Positions 8,007-17,001 of a stretch of DNA of 46,418 nucleotides are shown piece by piece. Position numbers and translations under genes: made by a program. Numbering within the stretch: the first letter of the stretch is position 1; every line of letters begins with the position of its first letter. The notes beneath the pieces were generated by a model, which was not told where the DNA came from, did no database searches, and was given only the letters and a program-made list of their open reading frames with translations. Source of the stretch: Maribacter sp. (GTDB taxonomy: Bacteria; Bacteroidota; Bacteroidia; Flavobacteriales; Flavobacteriaceae); NCBI GenBank assembly GCA_018679695.1, contig JAHHKH010000300.1, forward strand, positions 1 to 46,418, in the 5' to 3' direction.

Positions 8007-10562
8007 TTGAAGCTTCAACATAAAATCATCATTAATGCGGTTTTGGCCGTACTGATCTTAAGCGCATGCTCTACGAAAAAGGATGCATTTGTCAATAGGA
8101 ATTGGCATGCCATGAACACCAAGTTCAACACTTTGTATAATGGCAATATTGCTTTTGAACAAGGACGTGAAGAACTTAATGCGAGTTATCAGGATGACTA
8201 CTGGGAAATTCTACCCATTGAGCGCTTGGAATTTACCGATGATATTAAGCTCGACTCCGAGGATAACAATCCAAATTTTATTATCGCAGAGGAGAAAGCT
8301 ACCAAGGCCATACAAAAACACAGTATGGATATCAACGAGGAGGAACGCAATCCGCAGACCGATGAGGCATTCTTGCTTCTTGGAAAAGCCAGGTATTTCG
8401 ACCAACGATATATACCCGCGTTAGAGGCTTTTAATTATGTTTTGCGAAAATATAGCGAAAGTGACAAACTGAATGAAGCCAATATCTGGAGGGAGAAAGT
8501 GAATATCCGTTTGGAAAACGAGGAATTGGCCATCAAGAACTTGAAACGCTTGATGAAATTGGAAGACCTAAAGGATCAGGAATACGCCGATGCACGTGCC
8601 ATGATGGCACAGGCATATATTAATCTAAAGGTTATCGATACGGCAATACAGCACTTGAAGGTTGCATCGTATTACACAAAAAAGAATCCTGAAAAAGGAC
8701 GTTACTATTACATCATTGGCCAATTGTACAATCAATTGCAACATAAAGATAGTGCAGGCTATGCTTTTGACAGGGTCATTGAACTCAACAGAAAATCACC
8801 CCGTGTTTATTGGATCAATGCACATTTACAGAAAATCAGGAATACGGAACTTACAGACGATAACAGGGAAGAATTATTGGAGTATTTGACCGATTTGGAA
8901 GAGAATAGGGAGAACCGTCCTTATTTGGATAAAATTTATCGCCAATTGGCAGCGTATCATCTAAACAACGCTTCAGACAGTTTGGCCGTCGCATACTTCA
9001 ATAAATCGCTGAGGGCCACACAGAACGAACCAAAACTTAATGCGCTTAATTACGAGAATTTGGCAATCCATAATTTTGACCTGAACGAATACAAAATGGC
9101 AGGCTCCTATTATGATAGCGTTTTGACCAATCTTTCGGAAAACACGAAAAAATACCGGGCTATTAAAAAGAAATTGGACAATCTGGAAGATGTGATCAAG
9201 TACGAGGATATTGCCCAATACACAGACAGTGTTATTACGCTCTACGATTTACCCAAGGACAGACAAATAGCTTTTTTCGAAGCCCATATCGAAGCCTTGA
9301 AAAAAGCCCAGGAAGAAGCAGAAAAAAAAGAATTGGAACGAATTGCTGAAGGTTTTGCGGCCTTTGCCGAAAGCAAGGGAGGAAAAGAGAACAAAGGCAA
9401 ATTCTATTTTTACAATATAACCAGCCTGGGTTATGGTAAGAATGATTTTACCAACAAGTGGGGTAACCGAGTGCTTGAAGATGATTGGAGATGGTCTAAC
9501 AAAAACACAATCTCTATTGCCGATGAAGAAGCAGAAATAATAGTAGACGGCGGTGGCCCACAATCGGAACCAACTGATGATGAAAAATTCTCAGTGGAGT
9601 TCTATATGGATAAAATACCTACCGATGTTGCGATAATAGACAGTCTTAAATCGGAACGGAACTTTGCCAATTACCAATTAGGATTGATTTATAAGGAAAA
9701 ATTCAAGGAGAACCTATTGGCATCCGGCAAATTGGAGGAAGTTTTAAAATCGAATCCTGAAGAACGTTTGATACTACCGTCCAAATACAATTTGTACAAG
9801 ATTTATGATGAAGAGGGTAGCCCTTTGGCAGCAACGATGAAAGAGAATATCATTAATAACCATGGCGATTCACGTTATGCGGAGATCTTATTGAATCCGG
9901 CAGCCGTGCTTGCGGGTAATGCGGATAGTCCCGATGCCCAATACGTCATGCTTTATAAATTATTCCAGGAACAGGAATTCTTGAAAGTGATAACTGCAAC
10001 AGAGGAAAGTATAAGCAAGTATACCGGAGACCCAATCGTCCCCAAGTTTGAGATGTTAAAGGCCAACGCTATCGGTAGATTGCAGGGGTTCAATGATTTT
10101 AAGGAAGCTTTGAATTATGTAGCATTGACATATCCCAACAATCCTGAGGGGAAAAAAGCGGAACAAATGGTGGCCGAACAATTGCCCAAATTGGAACCAA
10201 AGGAATTTTCATCGGAATCGGGTGCTGCAGGAACCGGTAATTGGAAAGTGGTCTTTCAATTCAAAAGACATAACGATCAAGAAGCCATAAAATTAAAGGA
10301 ACTTTTAGAGAAATCGATAAAGGACCTTAATTACAAGAATATTGTTTCAAAGGACATTTACAACCTTGAAGATCAATTTGTGGTAGTTCACGGTTTTAAG
10401 TCAAGGGAATTTGCGCTAGGATATGCCGAACTGCTAAAAAATAACAGGGATTACAGGATTAGCAAGGAGAATTTTGTAATTTTATCTTCCAACTATAAAA
10501 TCATACAAGTACACAAAAACCTATTGGATTATAAGAATTTCGTTTTAACCCCAAAACCATAA
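8007..10562 (+). CDS. porW: T9SS/gliding TPR lipoprotein SprE (PorW)
   Basis: The protein begins with a lipoprotein signal, MKLQHKIIINAVLAVLILSAC, when started at TTG 8007; the lipobox LSAC puts the acylated Cys at residue 21. The frame is open further upstream to 7941, but those residues would bury the signal peptide, so the TTG at 8007 is preferred. The mature part of about 830 residues is mostly helical and TPR-like, with the conserved start NRNWHAMNTKFNTLYNGN seen in SprE/PorW and a C-terminal segment (about 755-851) resembling a SPOR-like repeat. SprE/PorW is a periplasmic-side lipoprotein needed for type IX secretion and gliding in flavobacteria. It stands 2 nt before the bactofilin gene. 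A TAATTTTG box at 8002-8009 overlaps the chosen TTG, so either start or box is a chance match. Confidence 0.82.
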   Translation: MKLQHKIIINAVLAVLILSACSTKKDAFVNRNWHAMNTKFNTLYNGNIAFEQGREELNASYQDDYWEILPIERLEFTDDIKLDSEDNNPNFIIAEEKATKAIQKHSMDINEEERNPQTDEAFLLLGKARYFDQRYIPALEAFNYVLRKYSESDKLNEANIWREKVNIRLENEELAIKNLKRLMKLEDLKDQEYADARAMMAQAYINLKVIDTAIQHLKVASYYTKKNPEKGRYYYIIGQLYNQLQHKDSAGYAFDRVIELNRKSPRVYWINAHLQKIRNTELTDDNREELLEYLTDLEENRENRPYLDKIYRQLAAYHLNNASDSLAVAYFNKSLRATQNEPKLNALNYENLAIHNFDLNEYKMAGSYYDSVLTNLSENTKKYRAIKKKLDNLEDVIKYEDIAQYTDSVITLYDLPKDRQIAFFEAHIEALKKAQEEAEKKELERIAEGFAAFAESKGGKENKGKFYFYNITSLGYGKNDFTNKWGNRVLEDDWRWSNKNTISIADEEAEIIVDGGGPQSEPTDDEKFSVEFYMDKIPTDVAIIDSLKSERNFANYQLGLIYKEKFKENLLASGKLEEVLKSNPEERLILPSKYNLYKIYDEEGSPLAATMKENIINNHGDSRYAEILLNPAAVLAGNADSPDAQYVMLYKLFQEQEFLKVITATEESISKYTGDPIVPKFEMLKANAIGRLQGFNDFKEALNYVALTYPNNPEGKKAEQMVAEQLPKLEPKEFSSESGAAGTGNWKVVFQFKRHNDQEAIKLKELLEKSIKDLNYKNIVSKDIYNLEDQFVVVHGFKSREFALGYAELLKNNRDYRISKENFVILSSNYKIIQVHKNLLDYKNFVLTPKP

Positions 10563-10564
10563 AC

Positions 10565-11041
10565 ATGTTTTCAGATAAACAAAAACCTAGAACTATGAAT
10601 GAATTAGGCGGACAACCCAACAGAATCGAGAAAAACACAAAAATCAAAGGCGACATTGTATCCGAAGCTGATTTCCGAATCGATGGAAAATTAGACGGTA
10701 ACGTTAAAACTTCTGGGAAAGTGGTCATTGGTAAAGATGGCTACATTCACGGAAAAGTGGAATGTGTAAATGCCGATATCGAAGGTAACTTCAATGGCGA
10801 GCTTTTAGTATCTGATTTATTGTCCTTAAAAGCTTCTGCTGTGATAGAGGGTACAGTTTCGGTAACCAAATTGGCAGTTGAGCCAGGCGCTACCTTTAAT
10901 GCATCCTGTACGATGAAGGGCAAAGGTGGTTCGTTTAAAAGTGGAACCCCAGCAGCTACATCTACTGGTAGTTCCAGTGGATTTAAATCAACCATAGGCA
11001 GCAGTGCTTCAAGCAACAATGGCCCAGCAAAAGCCTCCTAA
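10565..11041 (+). CDS. Bactofilin (polymer-forming cytoskeletal protein)
   Basis: The 158-residue product has the bactofilin/DUF583 core from about residue 20 to 115: short repeated hydrophobic steps such as IDGKLDGNVKTSGKVVIG, typical of the right-handed beta-helix that polymerises into filaments without nucleotide. The tail (about 120-158) is Gly/Ser-rich and probably disordered. It starts 2 nt after sprE and its 3' end overlaps the AtpI-like gene by 23 nt, so translation is likely coupled with both. Bactofilins scaffold envelope enzymes and localised machines; a link to the T9SS lipoprotein next door is plausible but only from position. Confidence 0.9.
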   Translation: MFSDKQKPRTMNELGGQPNRIEKNTKIKGDIVSEADFRIDGKLDGNVKTSGKVVIGKDGYIHGKVECVNADIEGNFNGELLVSDLLSLKASAVIEGTVSVTKLAVEPGATFNASCTMKGKGGSFKSGTPAATSTGSSSGFKSTIGSSASSNNGPAKAS

Positions 11042-11249
11042 TAAGAAGAACAACCTTAAGAATATTGCAATGCTTTCGGGTATTGCTTTTGAGATGGGCG
11101 CCATAATTTTTTTAGCGGCCAAAGGAGGCATATGGCTCGATGAGCACTACCAAACCGATAAAAGAATATTTACTGCCATTGCCACGCTTATTGGGGTGGC
11201 AATTGCTATTTGGGTAGTTTTGAGACAGCTTAAAAAAATAGACTATTAA
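11019..11249 (+). CDS. AtpZ/AtpI-like small membrane protein
   Basis: From ATG 11019 the product has 76 residues: a basic start (MAQQKPPNKKNNLKN), two hydrophobic segments (about 20-38 and 50-68) and a GGIWLDEHY link, as in AtpI/AtpZ proteins encoded at the head of ATP synthase operons, where they help c-ring assembly or Mg/Ca transport. A GTG at 11004 would add five residues; ATG was preferred. It overlaps the bactofilin gene by 23 nt and shares a TAATG stop/start with the next gene. Confidence 0.82.
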   Translation: MAQQKPPNKKNNLKNIAMLSGIAFEMGAIIFLAAKGGIWLDEHYQTDKRIFTAIATLIGVAIAIWVVLRQLKKIDY

Positions 11250-11641
11250 TGTCGCGGATCAACCCCATTATACAATTTCTTGCAATTTTGATTGTTGCTT
11301 TAGGCCTAGCCTTTATTGTGCATATTGCCGTTCTAAACAGCAGCGCACTACCACAATTCGAAAATTTGATTGTTCTTTCCTATGTTGTTAATTGCCTACT
11401 TGCCGCAACTATTTTTGTAGCGCTCTATATTTTTCGGAAATCATTGAAAAACCAGATTGGTTTTCTTTTTATGGGAGGAAGCTTCCTGAAATTCATCTTT
11501 TTCTTCATTTTGTTTTATCCAACCTATAAGGCCGATGGGGACATGAGTCGATTGGAATTCGCCGCCTTTTTTATACCCTATGGAATCTCGTTGATTGTCG
11601 AAACGGTTTTTACGGCTAAAATGCTTAAGAAACTGTATTGA
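11249..11641 (+). CDS. Four-helix membrane protein (DUF6168-like) before atpB
   Basis: The 130-residue protein is almost entirely hydrophobic, with four probable membrane helices (about 7-28, 40-62, 72-90 and 104-124). It starts at the TAATG overlap with the AtpI-like gene and ends 117 nt before atpB. It fits the small DUF6168-type proteins that hold this position in flavobacterial atp operons. It takes the place where other bacteria carry a second AtpI-like gene, so an accessory role in ATP synthase membrane assembly is possible, but nothing in the sequence proves it. Confidence 0.72.
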   Translation: MSRINPIIQFLAILIVALGLAFIVHIAVLNSSALPQFENLIVLSYVVNCLLAATIFVALYIFRKSLKNQIGFLFMGGSFLKFIFFFILFYPTYKADGDMSRLEFAAFFIPYGISLIVETVFTAKMLKKLY

Positions 11642-11717
11642 TTATAGCATTCAGTTATCTTGCCCAACTCCCTTGAAATAAACTCAAAAATGCTTTTTTC
11701 TTTTTAAGAGAATAGCT

Positions 11718-11725
11718 TACATTTG
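11718..11725 (+). promoter_or_regulatory. -7 promoter box of the atp operon
   Basis: TACATTTG matches TAnnTTTG exactly, 33 nt before the atpB ATG at 11759. The upstream -33 side is a run of T (11694-11705) rather than a perfect TTTG. It makes ATG 11759 more likely than the frame's earlier start at 11723, which lies inside the box. Confidence 0.5.
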
Positions 11726-11758
11726 CACCGATTTTTAGAGACCGATATTTTAAGCGAT

Positions 11759-12892
11759 ATGCGTAAACCGTTTTTATTGAAAGTTCTTTTGGCTGCTGTG
11801 CTACTTTTGAGCAACAGTGCTTTCGCAAATGTAAAAGAGGATACATCCGATGGGCCTAAAAAGGATCTCAAGACCGAAATCAAGGAATATATAAGCCACC
11901 ACTTACAGGATTCACATGATTTTTCATTGTTTTCGTATACTAACGATGCGGGTGAACATGTGTACGTTGGCTCTCCCTTACCCGTAATTCTCTGGGATAA
12001 CGGTTTAAAGGTTTTTTCCTCATCAAAATTTCACCATGGCGAAACATTGGCCGAAGTTGATGGCAATTATTACAAATTATACCATAGTAAAATTTATAAA
12101 ACAGATGCCGAAGGCACCATCAATTATGATGAAGACCATCATGCAACCAATGTAAAGCCTTTGGATTTTTCAATTACCAAGAATGTGGTCATGATCATCG
12201 TCACTGGTCTTTTGATGCTTTGGCTGTTTACAAGTTTGGCCAAATCCTATGCAAAGAACAATGGTGTCCCAACAGGGATGGGACGTTTCTTTGAACCAAT
12301 TGTTTTATATATAAGGGACGACATCGCAAGACCGAATATAGGCGAGAAAAGATATAGAAAGTATATGCCGTTCTTGTTGACCATATTCTTCTTTATTTGG
12401 TTTTTGAATATGTTCGGATTGACCCCGCTCGGCATTAATGTTACCGGAAATATAGCCATCACATTTTCTTTGGCCATAATGACTTTTTTCATTACCAATT
12501 TAACCGGTACCAAGGACTATTGGATGCACCAGTTTAATCCGTTGGGCGATTCCATGCCATGGTATGCTAAAATACCCTTGTATATAATTTTAATTCCAAT
12601 TGAAATATTGGGATTGTTTATCAAGCCATTTTCATTATTGATTCGTTTGTATGCGAACATGCAGGCGGGCCATATCGTTTTGATGAGCCTTATAGGTTTA
12701 ATGTTCATTTTTAAAAGTTGGCTGGGTAGCCCCTTGTCATTTGCATTGGCATTTGCCATCTCATTGATAGAAATTTTAGTAGCCCTTTTACAGGCCTATA
12801 TATTTACTATGCTTTCAGCGCTATATTTTGGTTTTGCATCTGAGGAGCATGATCATGAACATGAGGAGGATGCCGAATTGGCGCACTCATAG
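11759..12892 (+). CDS. atpB: F1Fo ATP synthase subunit a
   Basis: Started at ATG 11759 the product has 377 residues. It opens with a signal-like sequence (MRKPFLLKVLLAAVLLLSNS), then a polar domain of about 120 residues, then the usual five or six membrane helices of subunit a. The essential arginine facing the c-ring is R296 in LLIRLYANMQAGH. The N-terminal extracytoplasmic domain makes it about 100 residues longer than the E. coli protein, as is usual in Bacteroidota. The C-terminus is His/Glu-rich (EEHDHEHEED). It is the first structural gene of the atp operon and carries the proton half-channels of Fo. A palindromic repeat follows in the gap to atpE. Confidence 0.95.
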   Translation: MRKPFLLKVLLAAVLLLSNSAFANVKEDTSDGPKKDLKTEIKEYISHHLQDSHDFSLFSYTNDAGEHVYVGSPLPVILWDNGLKVFSSSKFHHGETLAEVDGNYYKLYHSKIYKTDAEGTINYDEDHHATNVKPLDFSITKNVVMIIVTGLLMLWLFTSLAKSYAKNNGVPTGMGRFFEPIVLYIRDDIARPNIGEKRYRKYMPFLLTIFFFIWFLNMFGLTPLGINVTGNIAITFSLAIMTFFITNLTGTKDYWMHQFNPLGDSMPWYAKIPLYIILIPIEILGLFIKPFSLLIRLYANMQAGHIVLMSLIGLMFIFKSWLGSPLSFALAFAISLIEILVALLQAYIFTMLSALYFGFASEEHDHEHEEDAELAHS

Positions 12893-12898
12893 TATGAA

Positions 12899-12935
12899 TT
12901 GTCATTCCTGCGAAGGCAGGAATCTGAATTGAATT
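12899..12935. repeat. REP-like palindromic element, short copy
   Basis: TTGTCATTCCTGCGAAGGCA begins the element; ATTCCTGC and GCAGGAAT (12904-12911 and 12916-12923) form a perfect 8-bp hairpin with a GAAG loop. The same TTGTCATTCCTGC start recurs at 15913. This copy lacks the AATGACAA end seen in the other, so it looks truncated. It lies between atpB and atpE and would be in their common mRNA. Confidence 0.65.
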
Positions 12936-12959
12936 TTTAATTTTTAAACTAGATAGATT

Positions 12960-13151
12960 ATGGAAATTCCAGTAATGGTAGGTGCAGGTTTGATTGTTAT
13001 CGGTGTTGGTATCGGTATTGGTAGGATCGGTGGTTCAGCAATGGATGCGATTGCCCGTCAACCTGAAGCTTACGGTAAGATTCAAACAGCGATGTTGATT
13101 GCAGCAGCGCTAATTGAAGGAATTGGTTTTGCTGCCTTATTCGCAGTATAA
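12960..13151 (+). CDS. atpE: F1Fo ATP synthase subunit c
   Basis: A 63-residue proteolipid of two membrane helices. The first is glycine-rich (GVGIGIGRIGG), the polar loop has the conserved R33-Q34-P35, and the ion-binding carboxylate is E53 in AALIEGIG. The residues usually needed with that Glu for sodium binding are not evident, so proton coupling is the likelier reading. It follows atpB after 67 nt and precedes atpF by 82 nt; it forms the rotor ring of Fo. The palindromic hairpin upstream and the longer gaps on both sides may serve to raise its output relative to neighbours, which need less protein. Confidence 0.95.
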   Translation: MEIPVMVGAGLIVIGVGIGIGRIGGSAMDAIARQPEAYGKIQTAMLIAAALIEGIGFAALFAV

Positions 13152-13233
13152 ACTTAAACTTTAGAACAAATAGCTGTAACGGTTGGTTGCAGCTATTGTT
13201 TCTGTTTAAAAATTATGCTATAAAATTTAAGAA

Positions 13234-13734
13234 ATGGAAAAACTACTTAACGAATTTTCAATCGGATTGTTCTTCTGGCAGACCTTATTGTTTGCACTTT
13301 TATTGCTCCTTCTATGGAAATTTGCTTGGAAACCAATTCTCAATGCAGTGAATGACCGAGAGGATGGTATCAAAGATGCCTTGGCGGCAGCTGAGAATGC
13401 CAAAAAGGAAATGCAGAACGTTACCGCAGACAGTGAGAAGCTTTTAAAAGAAGCACGTGCTGAACGCGAAGCGATGTTGAAAGAAGCCCGTGAGATAAAG
13501 GATAAGATGATTGCCGAATCTAAGAATCAGGCCAAAGTTGAAGGCGACAAAATGATAAGACAGGCCCAGGCTACAATAGAAAGTGAAAAGAAAGCTGCTG
13601 TGGCCGATATCAAAAACCAAGTAGCCGAACTTTCTGTCGATATTGCTGAGAAGGTCATCAAGGAACAATTGTCCAATAAAGACAAACAATTGAAGTTGGT
13701 TGATGATATGTTGGGCGACATTAAATTGAATTAA
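13234..13734 (+). CDS. atpF: F1Fo ATP synthase subunit b
   Basis: The 166-residue product has one N-terminal membrane helix (about 8-28, ending LLLLLLWKFAWKPI) and then a long, highly charged helix with Ala/Glu/Lys heptads, which is the dimeric peripheral stalk. Length and layout are those of a normal subunit b. It lies 6 nt before atpH, so translation is probably coupled. It links the membrane part to F1 through subunit delta. Confidence 0.95.
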   Translation: MEKLLNEFSIGLFFWQTLLFALLLLLLWKFAWKPILNAVNDREDGIKDALAAAENAKKEMQNVTADSEKLLKEARAEREAMLKEAREIKDKMIAESKNQAKVEGDKMIRQAQATIESEKKAAVADIKNQVAELSVDIAEKVIKEQLSNKDKQLKLVDDMLGDIKLN

Positions 13735-13740
13735 GCAAGA

Positions 13741-14280
13741 ATGAAAGATACTAGAGCAGCTATTCGATACGCAAAAGCGATTTTGGACATTGCGGTTGAC
13801 AACAAGGCTACCGATGCTGTTGAAAATGACATGCGCTCTGTGGTCACTACCATTTCCAATAGTAAGGAATTGAAGGACTTATTGGCAAGTCCCGTGGTTA
13901 GGGGTGAGGACAAAAAAAGTGCACTTTCCAAGATTTTCAAGGGAAGTCATACTATTACCGAAGGTCTGCTTAAACTCTTGGTTGATAACAAAAGAGTGGG
14001 TATGTTGAATGAAGTGGCATTGAAGTACATCATTCTTAATGAACAATTAAAAGGTCAGGATGTAGCTGTAGTCACCACTGCGTTGCCATTGACCAAGGAT
14101 TTGGAAAAAAAGATCTTGGCACAGGTTGCCAAAATTACCGGTAACGAGGTTGCCATAGAGAACAAAATCGATGAAGCTATTATCGGTGGATTTGTACTAA
14201 GGGTTGGCGATCTGCAATTTGACGCGAGTGTCGCCAATAAATTGAGCAATTTAAGGAGAGAATTTACAAATAGTCTATAA
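13741..14280 (+). CDS. atpH: F1Fo ATP synthase subunit delta
   Basis: At 179 residues this is a standard delta (OSCP) subunit: a helical N-terminal domain (RAAIRYAKAILDIA) that binds the top of F1 and the conserved C-terminal part with GGFVLRVGDLQFDASV, which meets subunit b. It starts 6 nt after atpF and precedes atpA by 46 nt. No unusual feature was seen. Confidence 0.95.
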   Translation: MKDTRAAIRYAKAILDIAVDNKATDAVENDMRSVVTTISNSKELKDLLASPVVRGEDKKSALSKIFKGSHTITEGLLKLLVDNKRVGMLNEVALKYIILNEQLKGQDVAVVTTALPLTKDLEKKILAQVAKITGNEVAIENKIDEAIIGGFVLRVGDLQFDASVANKLSNLRREFTNSL

Positions 14281-14326
14281 TACATTTTAAGGCCTATAGG
14301 GTCTAAATCTTTATATCTAAAAACAA

Positions 14327-15907
14327 ATGGCAGGAGTAAAAGCCGCTGAGGTATCAGCAATTTTAAAGCAGCAATTATCAGGATTTGAAGCAACCGCTAC
14401 ATTAGATGAAGTTGGTACTGTATTGCAAGTAGGTGATGGTATTGCAAGGGTATACGGACTATCCAATGTCCAATATGGCGAATTGGTTGAGTTCGAGGGA
14501 GGCCTTGAAGGTATTGTCTTGAACTTGGAGGAAGATAATGTTGGTGTGGTACTTTTAGGACCATCAAAAGAGATAAAAGAAGGGGCTACGGTAAAACGTA
14601 CCCAACGAATTGCATCGATAAAGGTAGGTGAAGGTATCTCTGGTCGTGTAGTGAACACGCTAGGAGTCCCTATTGACGGTAAAGGTGCTATTACCGGTGA
14701 ATTATATGAAATGCCATTGGAACGTAAAGCCCCTGGTGTAATTTTCCGTCAGCCGGTGAACGAACCATTGCAAACAGGTGTTAAAGCGATTGATGCCATG
14801 ATCCCTGTAGGTCGTGGTCAACGGGAGTTGGTGATTGGTGACCGTCAGACAGGTAAAACAACGGTATGTATCGATACCATCCTTAACCAAAAGGAATTTT
14901 ACGATGCTGGTGAGCCAGTATATTGTATCTATGTCGCAGTTGGTCAAAAAGCATCGAATGTAGCTGCGATTGCAAAAGTATTGGAAGATAAAGGTGCCTT
15001 GGCATATACCACTATTGTGGCTGCAAATGCTTCGGATCCTGCACCAATGCAGGTATATGCTCCATTTGCAGGAGCTGCAATTGGTGAATACTTCAGGGAT
15101 TCGGGGAGACCGGCTTTGATTATCTATGATGACCTTTCCAAGCAGGCTGTTGCCTATCGTGAGATTTCATTGTTATTAAGACGTCCACCGGGACGTGAAG
15201 CGTATCCTGGGGATGTTTTCTATTTACATTCCAGATTATTGGAGCGTGCCGCAAAGGTTATTGATGATGATGATATAGCAAAAAATATGAACGATTTACC
15301 CGAGCCTTTAAAACCTTTGGTTAAAGGAGGGGGATCATTGACCGCGTTACCTATTATTGAAACCCAGGCCGGTGACGTATCAGCTTATATTCCAACAAAC
15401 GTGATTTCAATTACCGATGGTCAAATATTCTTGGAGCAAGATTTGTTCAACCAAGGTGTTCGTCCTGCCATTAACGTGGGTATTTCAGTGTCAAGGGTTG
15501 GGGGTAACGCTCAGGTGAAATCAATGAAGAAAGTAGCGGGGACCTTAAAATTAGACCAGGCACAGTTTAGGGAATTAGAGGCATTCTCCAAATTTGGTTC
15601 CGATTTGGATGCCGCGACCTTGAACGTAATTGAAAAAGGACGACGTAATGTTGAAATCCTAAAACAGGCACAAAATGACCCCTATACGGTTGAAGATCAA
15701 ATAGCAATAATTTACACAGGTTCTAAGAACTTGTTGCGTGATGTTCCTGTTGAAAAAGTAAAGGAATTTGAGAACGACTATATTGAGTTTTTGAATGCCA
15801 AACATAGGGATGTACTGGATTTGTTAAAAGCTGGTAAATTGACTGATGAAGTTATCGATACATTAACAAATGTATGTAAGGACTTAACTGGAAAATATAG
15901 ATCATAG
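14327..15907 (+). CDS. atpA: F1Fo ATP synthase subunit alpha
   Basis: The 526-residue product has the three-domain layout of F1 alpha: N-terminal beta-barrel, nucleotide-binding domain with Walker A GDRQTGKT (171-178) and the ALIIYDDLSKQAVAYREISL region, and a C-terminal helical domain. The segment LLLRRPPGREAYPGDVFYLH includes the arginine-bearing loop near the catalytic interface. Length is slightly above the 502-513 residues of most alphas, as in other Bacteroidota. A palindromic element separates it from atpG. The beta and epsilon genes (atpD, atpC) are not in this operon. Confidence 0.97.
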   Translation: MAGVKAAEVSAILKQQLSGFEATATLDEVGTVLQVGDGIARVYGLSNVQYGELVEFEGGLEGIVLNLEEDNVGVVLLGPSKEIKEGATVKRTQRIASIKVGEGISGRVVNTLGVPIDGKGAITGELYEMPLERKAPGVIFRQPVNEPLQTGVKAIDAMIPVGRGQRELVIGDRQTGKTTVCIDTILNQKEFYDAGEPVYCIYVAVGQKASNVAAIAKVLEDKGALAYTTIVAANASDPAPMQVYAPFAGAAIGEYFRDSGRPALIIYDDLSKQAVAYREISLLLRRPPGREAYPGDVFYLHSRLLERAAKVIDDDDIAKNMNDLPEPLKPLVKGGGSLTALPIIETQAGDVSAYIPTNVISITDGQIFLEQDLFNQGVRPAINVGISVSRVGGNAQVKSMKKVAGTLKLDQAQFRELEAFSKFGSDLDAATLNVIEKGRRNVEILKQAQNDPYTVEDQIAIIYTGSKNLLRDVPVEKVKEFENDYIEFLNAKHRDVLDLLKAGKLTDEVIDTLTNVCKDLTGKYRS

Positions 15908-15912
15908 AGTAA

Positions 15913-15976
15913 TTGTCATTCCTGCTCAAGTAGGAATCCAAATTCACCAGATTTCGCATTCATTGCGCAATGACAA
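15913..15976. repeat. REP-like palindromic element, full copy with inverted ends
   Basis: The 64-bp element begins TTGTCATT and ends AATGACAA, an exact 8-bp inverted pair. Inside are a hairpin ATTCCTGC/GTAGGAAT (15918-15925, 15930-15937; one G-T pair) and a perfect 14-bp palindrome TCATTGCGCAATGA (15960-15973). It shares its first 13 bases with the element at 12899. It fills almost the whole atpA-atpG gap and carries no coding capacity, so it is probably a mobilisable MITE/REP-type repeat. Confidence 0.7.
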
Positions 15977-15985
15977 ATAAAAAGA

Positions 15986-16846
15986 ATGGCAAACTTAAAG
16001 GAAATACGTAATAGAATATCATCGATTTCTTCAACGATGCAGATTACCAGTGCCATGAAAATGGTTTCTGCTGCAAAGCTAAAGAAAGCACAAGATGCAA
16101 TTACCGCAATGCGGCCTTATGCCGACAAGCTCACCGAACTTTTACAAAATTTAAGTGCCAGCTTGGACGCAGATTCTGGAAGCACCTTTGCCGATGATCG
16201 ACCTGTTAATAAGGTCTTGGTTGTGGCCATTACCTCAAATCGAGGATTGTGCGGGGCTTTCAATACCAATATCATTAAACAATGTACTGCATTGACCCAT
16301 GAATCGTTTTCTGGCAAGCAAGTAGATTTTGTCGTCATTGGAAAGAAAGCCAATGACATTTTAAGCAAAAATTTCCACATACATTCTAATCACAGCGATG
16401 TGTATGACCACCTGACATTTGAGAATGTAGCTGTGATTGCTGAACAGTTGATGGATTTGTTCAAAGAGGGTACCTATGATCGTATTGAATTGGTTTATAA
16501 CAAATTCAAGAATGCGGCTACCCAAATTGTAATGACCGAACAGTTTTTACCCATTGTTCCTTCAGAAGGTACTGAGCGTTCTAATACCGATTATATATTT
16601 GAGCCTTCTGAAGCCGAAATAGTAGAGCAATTGATACCCAAATCGCTTAAAACACAATTATTTAAGGCTGTGCGTGATTCATTTGCCAGTGAGCATGGGG
16701 CACGAATGACGGCAATGCATAAAGCTACCGATAATGCAACCGAGTTGAAAGACCAGCTTACATTGACTTACAACCAGGCGAGACAGGCGGCAATTACGAA
16801 TGAAATCCTAGAAATAGTTGGAGGAGCGGAAGCACTCAACAATTAG
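15986..16846 (+). CDS. atpG: F1Fo ATP synthase subunit gamma
   Basis: A 286-residue gamma subunit. The N-terminal helix (LKEIRNRISSISSTMQITSAM) and the C-terminal helix (ELKDQLTLTYNQARQAAITN) make the coiled-coil rotor shaft, and the middle holds the Rossmann-like domain with SNRGLCGAFN. It starts after the repeat element and closes the operon; a terminator follows at 16899. Confidence 0.96.
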   Translation: MANLKEIRNRISSISSTMQITSAMKMVSAAKLKKAQDAITAMRPYADKLTELLQNLSASLDADSGSTFADDRPVNKVLVVAITSNRGLCGAFNTNIIKQCTALTHESFSGKQVDFVVIGKKANDILSKNFHIHSNHSDVYDHLTFENVAVIAEQLMDLFKEGTYDRIELVYNKFKNAATQIVMTEQFLPIVPSEGTERSNTDYIFEPSEAEIVEQLIPKSLKTQLFKAVRDSFASEHGARMTAMHKATDNATELKDQLTLTYNQARQAAITNEILEIVGGAEALNN

Positions 16847-16898
16847 GGGAAGAATAGTGCGGGTGCCATATAGGTTGCTTGGCGTTAATATAGAACAG

Positions 16899-16925
16899 GC
16901 CTCACATATTGTGCGGCTTTTTTTT
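16899..16925 (+). terminator. Rho-independent terminator of the atp operon
   Basis: GCCTCACA, loop TAT, then TGTGCGGC form an 8-position stem with one mismatch, followed at once by eight T. It lies 53 nt after the atpG stop. Confidence 0.8.
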
Positions 16926-17001
16926 GGTCTGTTACCAATTGAATTGTCCTTCTTTGTCGCCTTGGCATAATTACCTATTTTTAGGCGCTAATTACTCTCA
17001 T

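Noticed and set aside
8002..8009. TAATTTTG promoter box with a TTTA 19 bp upstream, in front of sprE
   Set aside because: It overlaps the chosen TTG start, so the transcript would begin after the start codon; no later start keeps the signal peptide. Treated as a chance match.
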